6,531 nt of DNA from contig JAFDAE010000174.1 in NCBI GenBank assembly GCA_019314005.1, positions 1 through 6,531 on the forward strand, in the 5' to 3' direction. Below are positions 1-4,900 of this stretch, one piece after another. This stretch comes from Deltaproteobacteria bacterium (GTDB lineage Bacteria; Desulfobacterota; Desulfobacteria; C00003060; C00003106). Position numbers and translations under genes: made by a program. The notes beneath the pieces are model-generated. The model was not told where the DNA came from, made no database searches, and saw nothing but the letters and a program-made list of their open reading frames with translations. Position 1 is the stretch's first letter; every line of letters starts with the position of its first letter.

Positions 1-74
1 TACTTAAATATATAGGAATTTTCAGCTTTTTCGTTTTTATTTAAGAAATATCCAAATACTTTTTAAATTCAAAC

Positions 75-104
75 AGTTAAGTGCGAATAGCGTGAGTTAA
101 GTGC
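75..104 (+). repeat. Two copies of AGTTAAGTGC, 20-base period
   Basis: AGTTAAGTGC occurs at 75-84 and again at 95-104, separated by GAATAGCGTG. The second copy continues as ATACCCAA. A related but imperfect string, TAAGTGTACCCAA, appears in the same orientation at 621-633. Repeats of this kind are common at the edges of small mobile elements, but no element can be delimited here. The identity of the repeats is read directly; the mobile-element idea is inference. Confidence 0.55.
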
Positions 105-119
105 ATACCCAATTTGGCA

Positions 120-142
120 TAATTATTGCTTACTAATAATTA
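120..142. repeat. Short AT-only hairpin
   Basis: TAATTATT at 120-127 and AATAATTA at 135-142 form a perfect 8-bp inverted repeat around a 7-base loop, GCTTACT. The stem has no G or C and no T-run follows it, so it is not a convincing terminator. In such AT-rich DNA it may be chance. Confidence 0.3.
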
Positions 143-278
143 AAAGAATTAATTAAATTTGTTCTGGAATTCTACCTCAATCTCAAGCCCCATTGGAATT
201 ATTCAAACTCTCTACTTCTATTTTTGACTGCATGAAGCTGAAAATTTTGTAATACGTTAGCTTTTTAAAGATATATCC

Positions 279-452
279 GCTTCAGGTGTGATCAATTTCA
301 AACCATGAAAAACTCACGCATAAGATATCGTAAAGAAAGAACTTGCCGCAAATTAAAAGATATGGTTGCAGTTCAGCGAAATTTTATAGAAAAATACATA
401 ATCCTAATGCACTCAAACAGTTTCCTGTTTTGAAATTGATCACACCTGAAGC
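279..452. repeat. Perfect 24-bp inverted repeat, 126-base interior
   Basis: The left arm (279-302) begins GCTTCAGGTGTGATC and the right arm (429-452) is its exact reverse complement, ending in GATCACACCTGAAGC. All 24 positions match, and pairing stops at both ends. The unit is 174 bases. No target-site duplication could be found immediately outside it. Each arm includes TGTGA-N6-TCAAA, close to the CRP/FNR-family half-site pattern TGTGA-N6-TCACA. The unit could be a MITE-like element, a paired regulator site, or a transcript with a long stem. The repeat is seen directly; its role is unknown. Confidence 0.85.
305..433 (+). CDS. Possible 42-residue basic peptide inside the inverted repeat
   Basis: An ATG at 305 opens 42 codons that close with TGA at 431. 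The peptide begins MKNSRIRYRKERTCRKLKDM and is rich in Lys and Arg in its first half. It lies almost exactly between the two inverted-repeat arms, and its start is three bases inside the left arm. There is no Shine-Dalgarno sequence before the ATG; the preceding bases are the arm itself (ATTTCAAACC). It matches no family I recognise. A frame this short can arise by chance, so it is listed only because of its position. Confidence 0.15.
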   Translation: MKNSRIRYRKERTCRKLKDMVAVQRNFIEKYIILMHSNSFLF

Positions 453-462
453 TCATGCACGG

Positions 463-533
463 CCGGTTTTTGTTTTATAAAGCTAAAATGACGATGAAAT
501 GAAGCGCAACGCCAAAAGTTCTCCAAAAACCGG
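463..533. repeat. 10-bp inverted repeat with 51-base interior
   Basis: CCGGTTTTTG at 463-472 is the exact reverse complement of CAAAAACCGG at 524-533. It begins 10 bases after the larger inverted repeat ends. The spacing is too long for a terminator hairpin. It may be part of the same decayed element or an independent structure. Confidence 0.5.
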
Positions 534-851
534 GTGTTTGTATCGAAAATCATAAATTTTTCATTTTTTTTCGAATCTGTAAGCTATCTGTAAGGTTTGG
601 TGTGTTAAAATATAAAAAAATAAGTGTACCCAACAACGACCAAGGAAATCGAAGCCATTGTGTTAATTTTCAAGGTTCAGGAAAAACCCATGGTTCATAG
701 GCAAAATGAGGATTCTCTATCGAAAATCAAGAAGCTATCAGCATTTAGCCACGAGCTTTTTTATACAAGACTGCCGGCTGAAAGCTGACTGCTGAATTTG
801 GAGAGCTTGCATAACAAGTAGTATTTCACTTGAGTTTCAAGACCAAAAAAT

Positions 852-859
852 AGAGGTGA
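852..859 (+). promoter_or_regulatory. Ribosome binding site of the PEP-CTERM gene
   Basis: AGAGGTGA lies four bases before the ATG at 864 and matches the anti-Shine-Dalgarno end of 16S rRNA well. It fixes 864 as the true start, although the frame opened there closes early at 966-968. This tells the reader that the longer open stretches downstream (from 962 and 1423) are not separate genes. Confidence 0.8.
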
Positions 860-863
860 CCCA

Positions 864-1761
864 ATGAAAAAAGTGATTTTTGCAACCTTTGTAATTATTA
901 TTTTAAACCCTCTAATTGGAGGAGCCGTGCTTATAGTGTTGGGACTATTACTCCAGATGATGTGCTGAAAAACGGGCCAGTGGTTCACACCGAAGGATCA
1001 AGCCTTGGTCTTAAAGATGGTGACAATCTGAATGCCCTTTCCTATGGCCAGGATCCCATTACGAGGCCTCCCGATAAAATACCTCTATATTTTTCGGTTG
1101 ATCGGGTTGCGGTCGGTCTGCCTGGAAGCGATGTGCATGACCAGGCTAAACCGGGTGTTGAAGAAGCGGCAGGTGACGTTTACACAACCTTACCCCCTTT
1201 CGGTAGCAATAGCCTGTTTATTGATGAGCCGCAACTTGGGTTGACGTCAGAATTTTTTGGTGATGATCTGGATGCGCTGGAGCTGGATTCCGAACCGAAC
1301 CCCTATACCTACTTTTCCATCGATTCTCTATCCGCCACGAACTTTGCTATGGAAGGTCTTGATGATGATATCCTGGTCAGCAAAGCAGACGGATCATTCA
1401 AAACATATGCCGGGACCTTAATTTGAATGATCAAGCTGACCCGGGCGACCTGGCACTTTTTTCTTTAAGTACCTTTTCCCCAAGCGCTTTTACCTTTACC
1501 GGGAATTCTTATGTCCCAGGACTCCAAGGTTCTCTTTCGCCTGCTGATATTCTGTTTACAGATTTTAGATTTAGCGAGGGTATAGGCTTTTCGCTTTGGG
1601 CATCAGCGGCTGACATTGGTCTGAGGTCAGACGACGAGGTCGATGCGCTGGATACTGTTCCGGAACCTGCTACCATGACTCTGATGGCGATCGGATTCGC
1701 GGGTCTTGGTTTTCATCGGTATCGTTTGAGAACAAGAAATATTTCACGGAAAGGTACGTAA
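864..1761 (+). pseudogene. PEP-CTERM sorting-signal protein, frame broken twice
   Basis: The ATG at 864 gives a signal peptide, MKKVIFATFVIIILNPLIGG, but this frame stops at 966. Mature sequence continues in the -1 frame (...YSVGTITPDDVLKNGP...) until TGA at 1424. It then continues in the -1 frame again (LNLNDQADPGDLALF...) to TAA at 1759. One added C at about 926 restores an ARA signal-peptidase site before YSVG. One added C at about 1411 restores YARDLNLND. The repaired protein has 299 residues. It contains two related acidic motifs (LGL...DDLDAL and IGL..DDEVDAL) and ends VPEPAT, a hydrophobic segment and HRYRLRTR, which is an exosortase-processed sorting signal. It would be exported, processed by an exosortase and placed on or outside the cell surface; its function is unknown. 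Conservation of all three parts suggests recent inactivation or sequence error. Confidence 0.85.
1657..1737 (+). other. PEP-CTERM sorting signal
   Basis: The codons read VPEPAT, then MTLMAIGFAGLGF as the membrane segment, then HRYRLRTR as the basic stop-transfer tail. This tripartite C-terminus is the recognised substrate of the exosortase (EpsH/XrtA) system of Gram-negative bacteria, which is linked to exopolysaccharide loci. It implies that the genome encodes an exosortase outside this window. Confidence 0.9.
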
Positions 1762-1925
1762 GAAACTGGACGAACTTAGCTCCGCTTCGCTCCGCAATTG
1801 GAATAATGGGCACGAAGTGTAATGATCTCAAGCCGTCAGGCGCAACGTGGGCGTTATGTTGGAATAGTGGAGTATTGGATTGAAAGGAACGAAAAAGATC
1901 AAGAAATGATTTCCCTTCCGCTCTT

Positions 1926-1948
1926 TCAAGGGGGCCTTGAGGTCAAGG
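1926..1948 (+). promoter_or_regulatory. Two mutually exclusive leader hairpins
   Basis: TCAAGG (1926-1931), CCTTGA (1935-1940) and TCAAGG (1943-1948) lie in a row. The central CCTTGA can pair with either neighbour, giving a 6-bp stem with loop GGG, or a 5- to 6-bp stem with a very tight loop. Pairing with one excludes the other. The second stem ends seven bases before the Shine-Dalgarno sequence. The stems are short and neither covers the ribosome site directly, so a regulatory role is speculative. Confidence 0.3.
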
Positions 1949-1955
1949 TTATGAT

Positions 1956-1962
1956 AAGGAGG
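1956..1962 (+). promoter_or_regulatory. Strong ribosome binding site
   Basis: AAGGAGG, a full-strength Shine-Dalgarno sequence, sits five bases before the ATG at 1968. The same frame has a stop at 1938-1940 and no other ATG between, so the start is well fixed. Confidence 0.9.
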
Positions 1963-1967
1963 ATATC

Positions 1968-4900
1968 ATGCTAAAATATTTTTTGCCTCTCAGTAGACGA
2001 TCGGGCTGGTTGCTGACACTCCTGTTGTTAGGAGTGTCGGCTATCTTCAGTCTCGCAGGCCCTTCTCTTCTCCAGCATGTGGGAACAAAACACGCACTTC
2101 TGGCCTATGCCGACCAAACAGGGGCGGATGCCCTGTATCTTTTCCCTTGTGATCCAGGTGAATTCTGGCAGACGATGATCACCTTGACCAATCTTGAGAA
2201 TCGCAAAGTCGAAGTTGATCCCTTTTGCTATCATCGAAACGGAGACTTTTTAGGAAACTCTCCATTCATCGAAAGCCTAAAGGCTGAGGGAACGCAAACG
2301 ATAAAGGCTGAAGAGATAGGGGTGCCAAGCTGCCAAACCTTCACACTGGAGGCGGATGGCAAAATGGTTGGGGCCTTGCTTTTAACATCCTTGAACGGAG
2401 AAAAATCTGAAGCAATTCCTGCCATGCATAAAAGTGCAAAGCAGTTGGATTTCCCTCCTTTGCTGGAAGGTGATACTGAAGACAAAACAATCACCCTGCT
2501 CAATCCTGGATTCTCTTCAGCCAACCTGGAGGTTATTGCCTTAGACCCAGATGGTGGACAATTAGAACAGACCTTCCTTCCTCCGTTGTCATCGAGAGAG
2601 AGTCGTACTTTTGCGGTCAAAGACCTCTTCAGCCCTGAAAGCCTTTACCAGCTTTCCACTGTTCGGGTGATTTCAGACAACAGTATTGTAGGCCTGCAAC
2701 TGGTGGATTCTACCCCTGGTGACCTAGTAGGGCTTCCTGCCTTGACCTCAACCAGCTATAAATGGTCGTTTCCCATTTTGACCATGGGAGGAGATGTCGA
2801 GTTATGGACAACTGTGGGGCTCTTCAACCCTGGTGAGGTTTCGGCCTTTGTATCCATCGAAGCCTTTGATGCTGAAGACGCCTCTTTAGGCATTATTGAG
2901 ACAACCACCTTTTTCCCAGGGGCCATCTACGACCTTCACACCGCTAATATGGAAGGTATCATCCCACAAGAGGCAGCCGTGCTCAAAGTGACCGCTGATG
3001 AGCCGATCATCGGCTACACGGTGATTGGTGCTGTCGAAGATATGGGCGTTACTGCTGCTTTGGGGATTCCTGCTGAAGATCAGATAGTAGCAGGGTTTGA
3101 GATTATAGGCTCGGCAGACGGCAGTGTGCTTAAAGCCTACCCCATGATCGGGACGAAACATGGGGCATCGAAATCAACAGTGGAGAGTTTGGGCGAAGAT
3201 GAAATAAGAGCAAAGATTGAGATTAAATCTCTCTCATCGGTGCAAATATTACAAGGCTCTAAGACCGGCGAGAAATCTACCACTCAGATTAAAGGATTAA
3301 CGGAGCAAGCTCAAGAGGAAGGTGTTTCTATAGGCCAAATCTTCATAGGAAATTCCCCTCCTATTGCTAACTCCAGCGCAGTACTTTACTTTTCACAAGA
3401 TATTGAAAACGAACAAGGCTTTCGTTGGATATCCTCTGATTCTATTTTGTATGACATCGACACGGAATTTATATCAGCTACTATGTGGGTGCTTGTCGGA
3501 GACCCACCCGCTCGACTCGTATTCCGAGGCAGTGGTGATGGCGCAACCATTTATGGCAATGTTCTCTTTGAGCCTTACAATCGGGCCGTTGTGGATGTGG
3601 TGAAGGACTCAAAACGCGTCAGGTATTTGCTTACCGCTATTAAGATAGAAATCATAACCGGACCCGATTTTGATATCCCAGATGAGCCTATACGACTTGC
3701 ACCAGCTGATCTGTTAAACGATGTATTCCACAATGACACAGACCCCGATGAACCGATAATCACATTGCAGGATGAGCCCTATACACCACCTTTCATTGTT
3801 GAGGTCAACGATGTGATTGTGAAAAACACTAATCAACGGTGGATATCTAATAATGTCACTTCTGTGACATTGCAAATATTTGGTAGCGGATTCACGGACG
3901 GGGCTGATGTCGAATTCGGTCATCCAGATATTTCAGTGAATTCAATCAACGTGATTTCTCCGTCTGAGATTGAAGTTGCTATAGATGTAGCGACTGGAGC
4001 CACCTTGGAGGCCACATGGGTCAAAGTCATAAATCCCGATGGTATAGAAGCCTTTTCAGACTCGCCATCCGGGGTGGCATTGGGGCTCGATTTTGGCACA
4101 GAGGAGTCAGTCCTTCAACCTGGCTTTGCACGCTTTAGTCCGGCGGGCTTCGACCCACTTCTGGGTTATGGTTACACCGATATTAGCGGAGTGGCTGCAT
4201 TTGTCCGAGTAGATGCTGATTCTCTACTACGGGATGGCCATGCTAGCGAAATTGTAGATGGACATATCAGAGTCACTTTGGATAATGGTAGGTATCAAGG
4301 AACTCTGTATTTCGGGGACAATGATCAAGACGTAGACGTAGGTCCTTTTTCAGTTCATGCGGAAGGAAACGTGGTAGCAGAGGATCTAACAATCCCCGCG
4401 GGTACATTTAGTGACTTAAGTTTTGACTTTGTCATCCAAGACGGTGAATTGAATTTGGACTTCGTCAGGTCTGATGGCTCTATGTGGGCAGTTAATGGTC
4501 TGGTCATTCGTCGAATTGACGGGACGGGAATAGCTTTGGTTACTCCTAGTGGTGTTGCGGTCAATGAATACGAGGAGATAGAGTTTGAAGTGATCCCTGA
4601 CGATTTGCCCCTTTCGCCTGACGGTCAGATCAGTTTGGTCATACCGGAGAGTTGGACGGCACCTCAAGTGAGTAACCCTACAGCAGAAGGTTATGTGACC
4701 GCCACGGGGATGGACGGTGCGAGTGTATCTACAGTAGCAATCGAGGGGCGAACGATACTCGTAAATACAAACGTCTTTGAACCTGGCCAAAGAATAAATG
4801 TTTTGTATGGGGACAAGTCTGGGAGCGGGCCTGGAAGTCGTGCATCTGAAGAAGGCGCTTTCAAATTTCCGATCCAGACGAGGGGCTCAAACGGTGTTCT

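Larger units (their letters stand above)
1..863. other. AT-rich stretch without a convincing gene
   Basis: No frame on either strand holds a recognisable protein, apart from a questionable 42-codon frame inside an inverted repeat. The base composition is visibly richer in A and T than the coding region after 1968. The stretch contains repeat structures listed separately (75-104, 120-142, 279-452, 463-533) and a 12-base direct repeat, TATCGAAAATCA, at 541-552 and 718-729. The cluster of repeats suggests decayed mobile-element sequence or a non-coding regulatory region. No transposase remnant could be recognised. A promoter for the gene at 864 must lie near its 3' end, but no convincing -35/-10 pair or -24/-12 sigma-54 site stood out. 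Confidence 0.6.
1762..1967. other. Gap between the PEP-CTERM gene and the giant protein gene
   Basis: No coding potential is seen. GCTCCGC occurs twice at 1779-1785 and 1789-1795 with TTC between. The string GGCGCAACGTGGGCGTTATG at 1837-1856 resembles the 3' end of integron attC sites, but no matching 5' half was found. The last 45 bases hold two competing hairpins and the ribosome binding site. No strong intrinsic terminator follows the PEP-CTERM gene, so read-through cannot be excluded. Confidence 0.5.

Noticed and set aside
797..812. Sigma-54 promoter (TTTGGAGAGCTTGCAT)
   Set aside because: The GG and GC elements are seven bases apart instead of the required ten.
864..930. Programmed -1 frameshift at the A-run in codons 2-3
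   Set aside because: The run is not in the phase of a canonical slippery heptamer, and slipping there would destroy the signal peptide. The shift must lie near 905-928, where no slippery sequence is seen.
761..988. Minus-strand 75-residue frame
   Set aside because: It overlaps the start and signal peptide of the PEP-CTERM gene antisense, has no recognisable features and reads like a chance frame in AT-rich DNA.
962..1426. Independent gene starting at GTG 962
   Set aside because: It has no ribosome binding site or signal peptide, and it continues in frame with mature PEP-CTERM protein sequence. It is the middle part of the broken gene from 864.
1423..1761. Independent small PEP-CTERM gene starting at TTG 1423
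   Set aside because: A sorting signal without an N-terminal signal peptide makes no sense, and the upstream frame supplies the missing part. It is the third part of the same broken gene.
1779..1795. GCTCCGCTTCGCTCCGC as a terminator stem
   Set aside because: It is a direct repeat, not an inverted one, so it does not fold back, and no T-run follows.
4416..4790. Minus-strand 124-residue frame inside the giant gene
   Set aside because: It is antisense to well-recognised domain sequence, and its Cys/Arg-rich translation has no family resemblance.
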